Shown here one piece after another: positions 1 through 12,419 of a stretch of 64,000 bases of DNA (positions are counted from its first letter, which is position 1; each line of letters begins with the position of its first letter). The stretch is from Siphonodentalium dalli. Taxonomy: Eukaryota > Mollusca > Scaphopoda > Gadilida > Siphonodentaliidae. Made by a program: the position numbers and the translations under genes. The stretch spans positions 84,547,980 through 84,611,979 of the forward strand of contig CP136063.1 of NCBI GenBank assembly GCA_032622095.1, read 5' to 3'. The notes beneath the pieces are model-generated. The model searched no databases. It saw nothing but the letters and a program-made list of their open reading frames with translations, and was not told the origin of the DNA.

Positions 1-137
1 ACGCTGTGGGATTCGTTGTATCTCAAGCCATCGTAATTATACATATAAAATCGATCAATGGGATCATTGGGCATGTATTGGCACATACACCAACATTGCT
101 TGCGGATTGTGTTATTATTTATGTGGTATGAACATTA

Positions 138-215
138 CTACGAGTTAACTCGTAGTAGCAGTCCCCATGGAACCGTTTACTACGAGTTAACTCGTAGTGG
201 CAGCGAACGTGTTAA
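138..215. repeat. Twin 20-bp palindromes, partial TTAA MITE
   Basis: ACTACGAGTTAACTCGTAGT, a perfect 20-bp palindrome, occurs at 138-157 and again at 180-199, followed by GCAGCGAACGTGTTAA. That end matches the inverted end of the 38136-38215 MITE. The left terminus is not recognised. Confidence 0.65.
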
Positions 216-699
216 ATTTAATTTCTATGACATGATATGAACAATATTTAATCAGGGTTTAAACAGTTTAATATATGAGAATGGCACGCCATCATTTCAT
301 ATTTTTGACACTGCCACTATGCGTGACGTTCGTGAAAGTAAGCAGTTTGGAACTTTGGAGTCTATGGATTCTGATTCGAGCCATTGCAAACGGAAACTCT
401 TCTGCGCATGTATGCTTCACCCTGTCGCGCACAGCAGGCACGCGCGATATCAAAATTGCGCATCGTGACTTGGCAAACAGGATTACAGGAACTATGTAAT
501 GTATGGTATCCCAACTTGGGCCTGTCCATCGGATCAATTGAGTTGTCATGAAAGCTAAATGGTCATCCATATTCCATTTCCCGGATAACATATTCTGTAT
601 AAAGATGTTGATCGAATTTAGACACGACATGTTGGAGCCCAGAATGTTTATTTAATATATTTATATCGTGTTAAATTTAAAAATAAAAAAAATAATATA

Positions 700-960
700 T
701 ATTATTTGATTGAGCTGAGTAACACAATATAGGTTTTTCTGGTATAAGAATATCAAATACCGATATACAAATATGTCTCACAAGAAATTCACTCGCTTCT
801 GCAGCTGTGGCCGGGCAAAATCGCCACATTGCTGGTTTTATGTGGTGGAGGAAACCCGTGTGCGCTGCGATTATGGTACAACCGTGATGAACACGCGAAC
901 CACCACAGACATACCAGCAGGTCGCACGAGAAACCCACCGACCTGCCACGAGTAACCCTC
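700..960 (-). repeat. Possible SINE-like repeat, GC-richer block
   Basis: On the minus strand ACACGGGTTTCCTCCACCAC with a tail CTCAGCTCAATCAAATAAT resembles SINE sequences I associate with molluscs. No A box was confirmed. Open frames on both strands here are not recognisable proteins. Confidence 0.3.
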
Positions 961-1139
961 TCTGGGACTGGGAGGCCAATATATATATGAGCAGTGGGCT
1001 ATTGGACAACTTACCCTGTACACATTGGACCACGAAGTTCCCAGTTGGTCGCGGAAGGAGCCTCAATTTAAGTATTGGGGATATAATTAATGTTTTGTGA
1101 ATATAATGCAGTCTATTCCCGGCGATAAAGGACTTGTAC

Positions 1140-1236
1140 GTACAACGATTCGAAATATCCCGAATCACACGACCGCTTTCGAATCGAATCGAATCGGAAC
1201 GTAAGATTCGAAATCGAATCGAATCTCGAAGCTTCA
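1140..1236. repeat. Short CGAATCGAATC repeats
   Basis: Multiple GAATC/GATTC pentamers (TTCGAATCGAATCGAATCGG, TTCGAAATCGAATCGAATC) in about 95 bp. Confidence 0.6.
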
Positions 1237-3327
1237 TCGGTCCCTAGTTATAAACCATAAACATTCTGTTTCCACTTTCATCTATGGAGTCACAGTGAGT
1301 CAGACTAAGAATGTACACAAATTATTGAACTGTGTGCATCAAAGCCTGTGTCACCATCATTGATGTTGTCTGTATCACTTTCTGACATTTTAATAAATGT
1401 TTTTATTCTCGCTAATTTTACGCATTCAACAATCAGTGTGTAAGCCTGTACACGAGGATTTCCTTTTGCTATGACTTTCTTACGATTTTCCAATATTTTC
1501 GGCTATTCAGACTGCAGTGCATTTACACAAACGACATTTTTACACACTAAATGCTTCTTTTTCCAATATCCTGGTTGATGGCTAAAGGTTTTTGTCCAAT
1601 AAAAGTGAGCATTTTAAATAATTTTGCAATGATATTCCTCATTTAGTTGGCAATTAAACTGATTTCAACGGAGGATAAAATTGGATCTTGGGAAGCCCCT
1701 TTAAATTCATGCTGCAAAATGGGAACATTAGTTTAGATTAGATAAGTCTTTTGGAACACATGATAGAAATGAACTGTGGTTCAGATAATCGATGTTTTTC
1801 GATGCACTTGACTGTACCACATTTGTCGATCACATATAAAAATCTGTAACCTTTGCATCGATTAACTGTACATAATTGGTCATTGACATCAAAAATTGTT
1901 TGATATCAATGTTATGTTTCAAATCTGTCAGATAAGACTATATAAGGTCAACATTTTTGGAGATCCTGCATGTGTACCCAAATCAGCGGAATAATACGCT
2001 TAAGTTAACCTAACCATGTTAGGACTATGGTGATGCTAACCCAAAATAGCACCATTGGTGTCGTTGACTCGCGGGTCCTAGTCATGCATAAACAATTGCA
2101 TTAAGTTTAATAAGTACATCAAGATGCATGCCAATCTGCAAAAGCAATACAATGTTTTGGCGACCTATATGACAGTCAATCTCGAAGTTCCATCCACACA
2201 CATCATATTAGGGAATGTAAATTCTAACCAAATTAGCACCCGTTGAAAGAGAGAGGCTGAGAGAGTGAAAGCGACAAAATGCCAGGGGGTACAACGTCCG
2301 GATGGGTGGGTCGCTGCACGCCAGAATCATGAGTTAATTAGGCAATTACAAAACATAAGTCAAGTGGATGATTGAGGCTCGATATTTAAAATGTTTCTCG
2401 ATATTTGACTATGTGTGACCTAACAGCATGGATGGGTCTGGTTTCGGATGAAGGAACTAAATGCACTGAAAAATGTTGCCAGTTCTAAAAGGTTTTCATG
2501 GCTGTTAACCTCAAATAAAATATGTGATGCCAAATTCAGCTGATTTAATTCTTCTAATGCTTCAAAATGTATGAATATTGAAAGTTGGACAGATTTCCAG
2601 ATTTTCCATTAATGTAAGGTGTTATACTATACTGCATGGGAAAGGAAATTGTAGCTCCTAATGCCAGAATAAAAGCTTATAAATGCTTATAATCTGAATA
2701 TTCATATTTGTGAGGATAATTGTGGTGGTACTGATAACAGCAATTTACAGCATATTAGGAGTGCATCACTACATGAGGCCTACCTGGTAAAGTTAGAAGA
2801 ACCTTAGTTGGGGCATCAGTTTGTTTCAAAATTCTGCCTACACTTACCCAAATCTTAAATTAATTTTAGTTTGGGTTTATATATTGTCATCTCAACCCCT
2901 ATCCTATATGCCATTATACAACATCATCAGTTTTAATGGTGGAGGAAAGACTACACAATAGGTTTATTTCAATATGAAATCTTGACACTACTACATCCAG
3001 ACACCAATGACACCCGGAAAGACAACTCACAAACTTGCCCAGATACACAAATCAGGCTATTCTCCTTTTGCTTAGATCACAAATCCAAGGGTATCGGGGT
3101 TTGAACCAGCTTGGCTAACGCTGGTCAGCCTATGATGGTGCTATGTACTGTTACATTGCTGTTGATTTGTCCACTTGACTTCGGGACCCTAGCCTTTATA
3201 GCCAAATTATATATGTAGTATACTACTAGTAGTAGTACTAGTAGCTCCCATACAATGTGGAGAAAATTTGCAAGGTGCATTCCATGGTATTTGTTGATAT
3301 ATAAATAAAATAATTGCAGTCAACGTG

Positions 3328-3654
3328 TTAAAGGGGTACTGTACACTAAATCCGGACATTTAAGGGACCATCTCCTTTTAAGTTTTAATTTCAACAAAAT
3401 AGTCTAGATCTATAAGACTATATGCAACAAATGAATGAATTTGAGCCATGGATTACTACAAAATACACTCATGACATGTGCTCTATGAATGCAAACACCA
3501 TGGTAATTGTATTATAATAAAATGAATTTATTATAATTTCATCGATCATACTCATAGAGCACATGACTCATGAGTGTATTTTGCACTAATCCTTGGCTCA
3601 AATTCATTCATTTGTTGCTAATGCAATCGCTGGATTTAGGGTCAGCCCTTTTAA
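3328..3654. mobile_element. TTAA-flanked foldback MITE, 327 bp
   Basis: Ends TTAAAGGGG...CTAAATCC and the complement of GGATTTAGGGTCAGCCCTTTTAA. Internal inverted arms (about 3430-3495 and 3560-3620) include ATGAATGAATTTGAGCC and its complement. A partial copy is at 25062-25160. A TTAA target fits piggyBac or Kolobok type elements. Confidence 0.75.
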
Positions 3655-3840
3655 TTCAGATTGTTTGGCTTCGTCAATCTGCTACGGCAACCCTTTAATA
3701 AAAGATTTATCGTGGCCCAGCTTGCTTCAGCAAATGGGTTCGGCATTGCCGATTGCCGTAGCCAATTATGAGGGCTGTAGGGTACATAATTAAAATTAAT
3801 TATACATATACTACATGACTCATGAGTCATGATATTTATA

Positions 3841-4172
3841 GTACAGACTACACTACAGTCTACAGTCCCCCTTTAATAATAATAGTAATAAGTTAGATAT
3901 TTTGGATACATTATTTACGGTACGTCATTAGTCATTATGATTATGATTGTAATTTGTACCACAGAAATTGGAATCACTGACCTTTATGCAATTTTTTTAG
4001 ATTTTTTTTGAGTTCTAGGTATACCTAGAACCCCAAAAAAATCTAAAAAAATTGCATAAAGATTAAAGGTCAGTGATTCCAATTTCTGTGATTTGTACAG
4101 ACTACACTACACTACAGTCCCCCTTTAATAATAATAGTAATAAGTTAGATATTTTGGATACATTATGATTGT
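3841..4172 (+). repeat. Direct duplication of about 115 bp around the MITE
   Basis: GTACAGACTACAC through CCCCCTTTAATAATAATAG to TTAGATATTTTGGATACATT occurs on both sides of the 3960-4090 MITE. With the MITE and its duplication removed, the period is about 115 bp. Confidence 0.85.
3960..4090. mobile_element. 131-bp foldback MITE with 8-bp target duplication
   Basis: Palindromic from CACAGAAATTGGAATCACTG to its complement. ATTTGTAC occurs at 3952-3959 and 4091-4098, which suggests a hAT-type element. Confidence 0.88.
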
Positions 4173-5689
4173 CACTTAAGTTTACGATCTGATTTTATTT
4201 TTATCAAAACTAATTTGTTTAATTACTGCATGTAACCGTAGTTATTTTGTGATGTTTCAGAAAATTCAATCAAAACCTTACGACCAAAAACTTGAAATCG
4301 ACGAAGTTAAAAGACTTCCGTCTGTCGATCGCCTGCATTTCAGGACGAGATGCATTCCGGAATGCAACTATCTCACGAGGAGTCGCGCGAGTGACGTTGG
4401 TTATTTCAGACTTTTTCGGCAAATATCATATCGTGAATTTTTTTATAGAGTATCTAATTGGTAATAAACTAATTTTCATAACTAAATAATAAACAATAAT
4501 TTGATAAACTAAAATAATATCGAAATAAAATCAATATTAGTCCTAATTGATAGAATAATTTCCGGGCAGGGATTTCATGCAACTCATACGTATTATTTCA
4601 TACCCATGAAACTATCTACAAAAAAATTATTTAAAGAGTTGTACGCATGTCACCATGACAAATATGATGAAATCTATCTTTTAACTTCTCATTAAAATTC
4701 TACGGTATAAAATTAACACGGTGAAATTTGAAAGAGGTGCCACCTGTAAGACACCATCCTGTCTGATATTGAATTTTACATCAATTGATTTCAAAAAAAT
4801 ATATCCGTCCATTTAATGTTTCGATGTTTTAGAGGGAGAGAAATATTAATAATTGGTAACTTTAAAATTACAAAATGACATTCATGTGGTGTATTATGTG
4901 TATAAATAGATAGGGTTTATTTCACAATTTGGTTTTCAAAATGTTTTCAGCGGTACATGCAACCTGGGACTAATATTATATTAGTCCCAGATGCAACTGG
5001 GTAAAAAGCGAAGACAATTGTAACTGGAAGTCTGGAGCACTTAATACATCTTTACATTTGTCTTGAAATAGCCGATTTAGAGATTATTTGGACACTGATA
5101 TCCCTCAATCACGCATTTGTGTGGATGTATAAATCGATATTACAATAACAATCAGTGTACATAAGTAAGGAAACTTGTCAAAAAAGGGGTGAATCGTGCA
5201 TTTAATGGTAAAAGCAACACACTTTGTATACAGCATCCGGAGGTGATATCTTGTGGATATAGATATCATGCCAAGCTAGGAAGAGCACATGGTTGCCATG
5301 GTAACCACCGAAAAAAATTGCCGCCAAATTGGCTTTTTGTGTAAGTGCGATTTTGATGCCCCTCTCCCTTCACTGCACCCCTTACTCAAGTAGCGCCACT
5401 TTGCCATCTTGAAATCACATGATTATATTCCTCGTTTCATGGAGATGAATGTGTATCAACTTTGTGGAAATCGGCGTTCAACAGGTTTGTCAATTCCTCT
5501 GCCCCTCTCCATTCCGTGCACCCCTGACTCAAATGGCGCCACTATTGACATGGTGTCACTTTAGAAAATTCTAACCCGCACCAATTCTAACCTCTGTTAT
5601 CTAGATGGTCCCTGTGAATTTCCATATAACACAGACATACATTGGCAAATATCTACCATATATGTTTTGAGCTTCGTATATATATGTGC
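4173..5689. other. No recognisable gene
   Basis: AT-rich unique-looking sequence. Open frames at 4249-4489 overlap in two frames and are not recognised. Contains GGTTGCCATGGTAACC at 5291-5306. Confidence 0.5.
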
Positions 5690-6411
5690 ACGCTGTACCA
5701 TAGCCTGTAGACTCGAAAACGGCTCGACCGATTGAGCCCAAACTTGCTATCTAAGTGTAAAAAGCCACGATAAGTGCCATCGGACCACTCGCGAGCCCGT
5801 GCGACCACCTATTCACCCTTCAACTGCCAACACAATGGGGATTAATAAGTTAATCGCGTGATAGTTAAAGAGCGTTCGTATCTGCGGCGTTGTTGACAAA
5901 GAGCGTTTATATACACGACGAATATAAATACCGACCGTCTCAGAAACTGGGGATTTCGAGACGAAATTTCGTACTTAGTGGTCCCAAGGAACGGGGGAGA
6001 TTTTCATCGGGTCAGTTTGTCCGCCCGATGTGATCTTGACCTTGAAACGGGTACCCACAAATGATATATATGTGTGTGTCCTTTATAGACTCGAAAACGG
6101 TTCGACCGATTGAGCCCAAACTTGCTACTTATGGGTACTTTTGTCCGGGAAGTGTCATGCACGGGTCAAATCGTGACCCCGACCTGACATTGACCTTAAA
6201 AATGATCAATTAAAGGTCAAATCAGGTAAAACTGGCGGATTTCGTAGGGGTACTTTTTGTCCGAAACGTAATTGGCCTTCAAATCGGGTAAAACTGGCGG
6301 ATTTCGACGAAGTTTGGTGCAATTGCAGCACACGTGTCTCGGAAGCTGTTGCAATTGCTTTTTCGAACAAACCCATGGGACGAATGCCTCCGGAATCGGG
6401 CTAATATTCTA

Positions 6412-6450
<39 letters not shown>
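5690..6450 (+). repeat. GGTCAA-family relative ending in a TA microsatellite
   Basis: Two copies of GACTCGAAAACGGYTCGACC GATTGAGCCCAAACTTGCTA (about 5711 and 6089), then GGTCAAATCAGGTAAAACTG units and a TA run at about 6413-6450. Same vocabulary as the 14 and 20 kb copies. Confidence 0.7.
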
Positions 6451-6452
<2 letters not shown>

Positions 6453-8879
6453 CTATAACGGAACGCCAGTACTGATCTAAGGGTCACGATCACTGTGAAA
6501 GACCATGGTTATTGTCAAACGATGCTGTTTTGAATACTTTACGTCATATTATTAGTCTTTATGTTGACACATGAACAACACATCATTATAAGTCATTTTG
6601 AACATGATCCGAAGCTTGAAACCTATGGCAACCAATTTGGTAAAAACACATGTGTTTTGCCAACAAAAAAACTAGCCATTATGGATTGCTAATGCCTAGT
6701 AACCTCATAGGAAACTGTTTGCTATGCATCTATTTGGATTGGATATGCGTCAGACCATATATTTGTTAGAACATATATACCTTTTGTATATGGATAGATT
6801 CAAAATGGCCGCCATTTGAGCAAAAAAAACCTGTTATGTAATGTGTGTAACGCCATTTGTGGTGAAATTTGTATAAAAAACATTATTTAAAAAATAAAAT
6901 TGGGCTAGACAAAACAATATTCGGTGATTCTGATTTATTTATTTAAAAAATGCTTCAATTATAACTACATCAAAAACATCATTTACCCCATATTTCTTCA
7001 GAATGTTTTCCCAATTTTCACATATTCATCAGGTTAATTTTAACATGTCATGTCTTTTTTATATTATGACCTTTTTTTTTAATCTTCGTTGCCTGGAAGT
7101 TGTCCCTCCCCAGTGACTAATAAAAAAACTGCTAATTAGGTTAAGAAAACACTATTTTACTACGTTTGGTGAAAATTGTGGACTGAAATGGTCATCAGTT
7201 GGAGAATTTTCTAACCTAAGGGTAAGTATGAGGTTTGAAATTTTGAGACAGTACAGAAATCAATTACATTATTGCTGTACTATGAAGATGTAGTTCTAAT
7301 ATTCCGACTGTCCTGATGAAGGTCCAGCTCGGGCCGAAAGGTTGACATTAAAGAGTTATAATGTTACATTTTATTATCATAAATTCCCTGATCCTGAGGA
7401 CAATGGCTGCTATGAAATATTTAACACAAATGATTTCGCCATCAATAGTCATTGCATTTATATATAATATATAATATAATACATTAACATATAACAATAA
7501 TGGTGTGTATCGTCAATTTGGATTAATATTCGTAAAAACATAACATGATAATACTTTGGGCACGATTATTCCTAATTTATATTTGATAACCCTACCGGAG
7601 TGCTTCACATCACTTTAAATACAAAATGTAAGAAAGATCAAAATGTGCAAAACTGTGACTCGAGTTACATGTAGTTAGCTAGTTGCGCATCATGTGGACA
7701 AACATTCGACTAAACTAAGTTAGCCTTATTGACAATTTATTTTTTTCCAGTGCAGCTGTTTTGGTGCATCGATTGAATGTGATTATAATACAAAACTTAC
7801 AAGTATTGTCAACATATCCTCGTACAAATAGGTTCATATTGGACCTAAATATGCACATCAATGCACATTGTACTTATTCGATTCTCAAATAAACATATGG
7901 TGAGCTTATACCCTTTATTCCGTTTAAATGGCGCGGGCCACAGAGACGACACATTGTAAAGAGCGTGAATCTGGTAATTCATGCCGGCGAAAAAAGTAGA
8001 TTAAACAATTCACAATATTGCCATTATTGGCTTATTTCGTATGGAACTAGTCCCATATTGGACTGTTTTAAAAACCTCATTGTACGCCCATATAGGGTGT
8101 ATATTGAGGTCAAATAATGCATATATGAGATTACTTCACTCATTAAAATAAGATCGCTATGTGCTCAAAGATGTATAATCAGACTAAGTGCACCTCAATT
8201 AATCGATTCTGATAAGTGAAGTGCATAATCCGATTGAGCGCCCCTTAATTACTATTTATTTGGATTCGGGGGTAAGAACAAATATTTGATTCGAGTCGAG
8301 GAACCCACCTATCAAAGCTCAGTTATTAGAAATCGATTTTTGAAATCTATTTATATTCACCATCGATACGTATTAGTGCGCTAGTAAAAAGTCGAAAGGC
8401 CGACGGTCTCAGACCAAATTGCGGATGAAGATGGATAACTCTAAAATCAAGAGGCTTTGTGCTGATAATAGGGCCAGATTTCGTCAAACAACATGTTGAT
8501 AAATAACACGTTTCGGGCAATTTTATACTATATTTGACAGTGGTTAGCATTATTTTTGGGCAATTAATCGATTCTGATAGCTGAAGCGGCATTTCTAATA
8601 ATGTTGTTATTGGAATCTGATTATATGGGGACCATCGAATCGGATTGAGTACCTTTAATTTAACGAGAACAGACTGGTATAGTTGTAAGTGTTGAATTTC
8701 TTTGCAACGCGTATAATACACAAATATTGTTTTGAGTGGAAATAAATATCTCATTCGTAACTGAGACACATGTTTATTTCGGTTCATGGCAACCCACTCA
8801 TAAATACTATATACTGTTATTACGCCACCTAGTGTGGTGTTACTTGCATTTGGTTTTTTTATATCGCATGGAGTACAGG
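6451..8879. other. No recognisable gene
   Basis: The 146-codon minus-strand frame at 8347-8787 has no recognisable domain and overlaps short repeats (ATTAATCGATTCTGATA at about 8199 and 8562). Holds the hammerhead-like motif at 7305. Confidence 0.5.
7305..7345 (+). ncRNA. Hammerhead-like motif (CTGATGA ... GAAA), unproven
   Basis: CTGATGA at 7313-7319, a stem GGTCC/GGGCC with loop AGCTC, then GAAA at 7336-7339. This matches the conserved core order of hammerhead ribozymes except for an extra A after CTGATGA. No clear cleavage site or closing stem was found. Similar strings occur in Penelope-like retroelement ends. Confidence 0.25.
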
Positions 8880-9370
8880 GCGAATGTATTCTTGGAGATT
8901 GTTTGTACCTTACTCAATCGTACCGATATAATCACGTAGATGCCGAAATTGTAAAGTTAACGCCAGCGGTGTATAATACGTTTATGAAAATATGATAAAT
9001 CCTATCGATAGAGTCAGGACAGGCTCAAATTGTAAACTTAAAGTCACCGGTGTAATAATATGTTGTTGAAAATATAAATAATCTGATAGCCTGAAAATAT
9101 TGTATAACCTATTGGGAGCCCATAATAAATGGGAATAACCTATTGGGAGCCCCTGCTGTATTTTATGGAGATTGTTTGTACCTTACTGAATCGTACCGAT
9201 ATAATCACGTAGATGCCGAAGTTGTAAAGTTAACGCCACTGGTGTATAATATGTTTATGATAAATCGTATCGATAGAGTGAGGACAGGCTCAAATTGTAA
9301 ACTTAAAGTCGAAAATATAAATAATCTGATAGCCTGAAAACATTGTATAACCTGTTGGGAGCCCCTGGTG
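8880..9370 (+). repeat. Direct tandem duplication, 271-bp period
   Basis: GGAGATTGTTTGTACCTTAC with ATAATCACGTAGATGCCGAA and ATCTGATAGCCTGAAAA occurs at 8894 and again at 9165; CTATTGGGAGCCC follows each. A shorter CTATTGGGAGCCC repeat lies between them. Confidence 0.8.
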
Positions 9371-9780
9371 TAGTGAACTGAATTATGGGTAATTTTAATT
9401 GGAGTGCGCATGTCTGTTTTTTTTGTAGTAACGGCCATCTTTTATTTTCTGCATGCGCAGTCTATATGCGTTCTTTTGGGGAAATTCGCTATTTTGGTTA
9501 AGTGAAACAATGGTATGAGTTCAATGTTTGTTTGTATATAAGAAAGTATATTGAATTTTGGAGGCCGACAATTGTATCTATTTGAAGATTAAAAGTTGCT
9601 TGTGTGTATTTAGCTGTGCATGGTTCGTTAATTAGGCCAGCCTATTGTCATATTAGAACGTCTCCAATAACATACAACCTCTCTGCAGTTAACATTGTGA
9701 ATTTGGCAACAGTCCAAGCAGGCCCTCTAATGGAGCACTGTGAATTTGGCAACAGTCCAAGACACGTGGGGTATATATAG

Positions 9781-9922
9781 AATACACACGTAGTGTTTCT
9801 GAATACCAAATTTACACCACGAGTGGGATTGATGGTTTACCACACGAGCTTTAGCGAGTGTGGTAAATCATCAATCCCACGAGTGGTGTAAATTTGGTAT
9901 TCAGAAACACTACGTGTGTATT
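9781..9922. mobile_element. 142-bp foldback element
   Basis: AATACACACGTAGTGTTTCT to its complement with arms of about 68 bp around a GAGCTTTAGCGAGT centre. No target duplication found. Confidence 0.8.
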
Positions 9923-11448
9923 TTGTTTATACCATGACCGGTACAGGAGCAACAACTGCTATGAAATCGAAATAAACCCACTTAAATTAAGATGATTCTG
10001 TCGCACCATTCACAATCATCCCCGTTGTGTTCCCCACACTTGGCCGTACATCGACGTACACTATCACAGCTGATCAGGCGTATTGATACATTGAATTAGG
10101 TCAACATTCAATTGTACGAATATGGTATCATTGTAGCCAATTCACAATAAACTGTAATCATGATGAAACCGCCATAAATAAACAACATGAATATATATAT
10201 GGGAATACGAATTTAATGAATATAAATATAACACATTGCGGGAACTTTTTTTTCTCCGCCGTACAGTGAACAGGAAACCACGAAAGTCATTTTGAAATCC
10301 ACCGTTTGTTGTTCGAGTTTTTTACGTCTATTTCTTGAAATATATGTTCAATTTGTTGATCTGGATGTGATTTCCACGGAAATAACTGTTCGTTTTTATC
10401 GCATTAGTGAGTATAATATTCAATTGAATCGAAAGTATCAAATTGTTTTCATCGCGAGGCGCTACATTTTAAAAATAGAGTGATTTTGATCGAGGTCATG
10501 GAAGGTTAATGAAAGGTCAACTCGGATGTAGTTCTACTATGGGTATAAACTTTAACCATTGAAATGCCATTAAAACGTGTTACCCACAGTAGAAACGTGT
10601 TACCCACGGTCGGACTCCTGTTCACACACAGTAGGGTGTACAGCACAAATATATTATATAGCATGTTTGTACACAGTACAATAGGGAGTCATGGTATAAA
10701 ATAACTGAACACCTGTGGCCAACTTGATCTCCAGAATGTTTTTAAGTGGAAGGGACAGTGTAGTGGGGTGGGGGTGGAAGTTAGATTTTGAGTGTGTATG
10801 ATTCACAACTTTTGTAAAAAAAAGTTAATGCACATGTAGTTGGAAATTTCATACATTATTACACTACAACATAAAGGTTAAAATACATGGTTACCATTGC
10901 CTGGTATCCCAACTAGTAATTATTGTCCCCATTATGATGGGGACGGGGATCGAATGATGGAGGTATTTTGAGGGGGTGGGAGTCACAACTGTTATAAAGA
11001 ATTTTAACAGTTGGAAATTTCATACATGATTACACTAACTTTTTGTCCCCATTTATTTTACTGCTGTCTTGTTTGTTACTGTATTCCTGATATGGAAATA
11101 ATAAAGAGCATTTATTACGCCACCTGTGGTGTATCTAGCTGCTGAGATTTTGATATTGCGTGGTGGACAGGGCGAATGCATTGTGGGGCTTTTATTTATA
11201 GAGTTGGAAATTCCGTTTATTTAAAAGTCGGAACTACGCGACCAGTAGGCCAAGTCCAGTAAAACGGTTCGTTATAGGTGCTGGTTGTTATTGTTATTTT
11301 AACGGAATTCTGAGTTGGTCATTCGCGAAACCAATATATTTTATATTCTATAATTAAAACCGTGGGTATATAATATATGATCCTCTTTATGGATATTGTA
11401 GGAAGGTAAATTTAGCTAAAGCGGTGGGATATCTTGCAAGACAACACA
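9923..11448. other. No recognisable gene; dispersed repeat pieces
   Basis: TTATTACGCCACC ... GGACAGGGCGAATGCATTGT at 11112-11183 matches 8818-8893 and, inverted, part of 19980-20010. TTTTAACGGAATTCTGAG at 11295 recurs at 13515. GTTGGAAATTTCATACATKATTACACTA is repeated at 10840 and 11009. Confidence 0.5.
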
Positions 11449-12182
11449 TTTCGGTTTGCGCTATAACGCTCAATGTTTTAAGGTGTTACACAACGTCTGA
11501 TAAAAAGAGTTCTATCGGGAATATTCACACTATTTTTTCAGAGAACATGCATAGAGTAAACATAGTCCTATCGGACTATCGTAAAGTAGTTCCGTTTAAT
11601 TCGGGATTAATTAACCCTCAGACTGCCGAAACTGCCGACAATAAATTCGCTTGTTCGTGTCCGCCGAAAATCAAACTTGCCTGTTTAGAGGTCCCATTTT
11701 CGTGGCTAATGGTGATAGAATCACAATTTTTCAGTCAAATTCATGGATAAATTACATTACACTTAATCGGCTTATGTCCGCGGCCATAAACCTGCGTTTT
11801 GATAACAATTTATTTGAGACAAACTGTTGCGCGGGTATCAGTCGGCGCTTATCGGTTGAAGTTATTATGATCGTGCAGCCTGCGCGTGCAACAAGTGTTC
11901 AAATACAACAGAAGAAAAAAATACTATGTCAAATAAATAACGTCATCAATGGACAGACAAGTTTCATTTCCGCGGGACACGAAAAAGCGAATTTAATGTC
12001 GTCAGTTTCGGCAGTCTGAGGGGTTTAATTAATCTCCTTTACGATATCCCGATAGGACTATATTTACACTATGTTCTCTGAAAAAAAATGGTGTGAATAT
12101 TCCCGATAGAACTATTTTTATCAGACGTTTTGTAACAGATTAAAACATTGAGCAGTTAGCGCAATTTTCTGGAATTTCGGAC
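11449..12182. mobile_element. Large imperfect inverted repeat, about 734 bp
   Basis: Arms of roughly 200-240 bp. The left arm includes AACGTCTGATAAAAAGAGTT, ATATTCACACTATTTTTTCA, CTCAGACTGCCGAAACTGCC; the right arm has their complements. Divergence between the arms is modest. Open frames inside (about 108 and 122 codons) cross the arms and are not recognisable. Probably an old foldback transposon. Confidence 0.7.
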
Positions 12183-12419
12183 TATTTCGTCTATAAAAAT
12201 ACGATGAGCAACTGAAAATGTTTTTCAACATTCTGGAAGGGGTAGATGTCCAGGTATATATGTTTAAAATTTCACGCATAAACTATGACAGATAACAAAG
12301 TTATAATTAGTTTTATAGGCCCACCATAAATCCCCTATAATAAACGCATGCCCCCGTAAGCACATGGCTTTGCTGTGGATGCTTTCGTTCCCAGCATCAG
12401 TGTTCGCGCTGGACCGAAA

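Larger units (their letters stand above)
216..3327. other. No recognisable gene
   Basis: Apart from the SINE-like block (700-960) and GAATC repeats (1140-1236), I see no splice-supported exons or recognisable proteins. A tRNA-B-box-like GGTTCAAACCCC lies on the minus strand near 3098-3109, without a matching A box. Confidence 0.5.

Noticed and set aside
677-1237. Minus-strand open frame of 186 codons
   Set aside because: No recognisable domain, crosses GAATC repeats and a SINE-like block; not accepted as a gene.
3091-3154. tRNA-like segment on the minus strand (GGTTCAAACCCC)
   Set aside because: B-box match only; no convincing A box, cloverleaf or acceptor stem.
11424-12019. Overlapping open frames of 108 and 122 codons
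   Set aside because: They lie within and across the arms of the large inverted repeat, with no family similarity.
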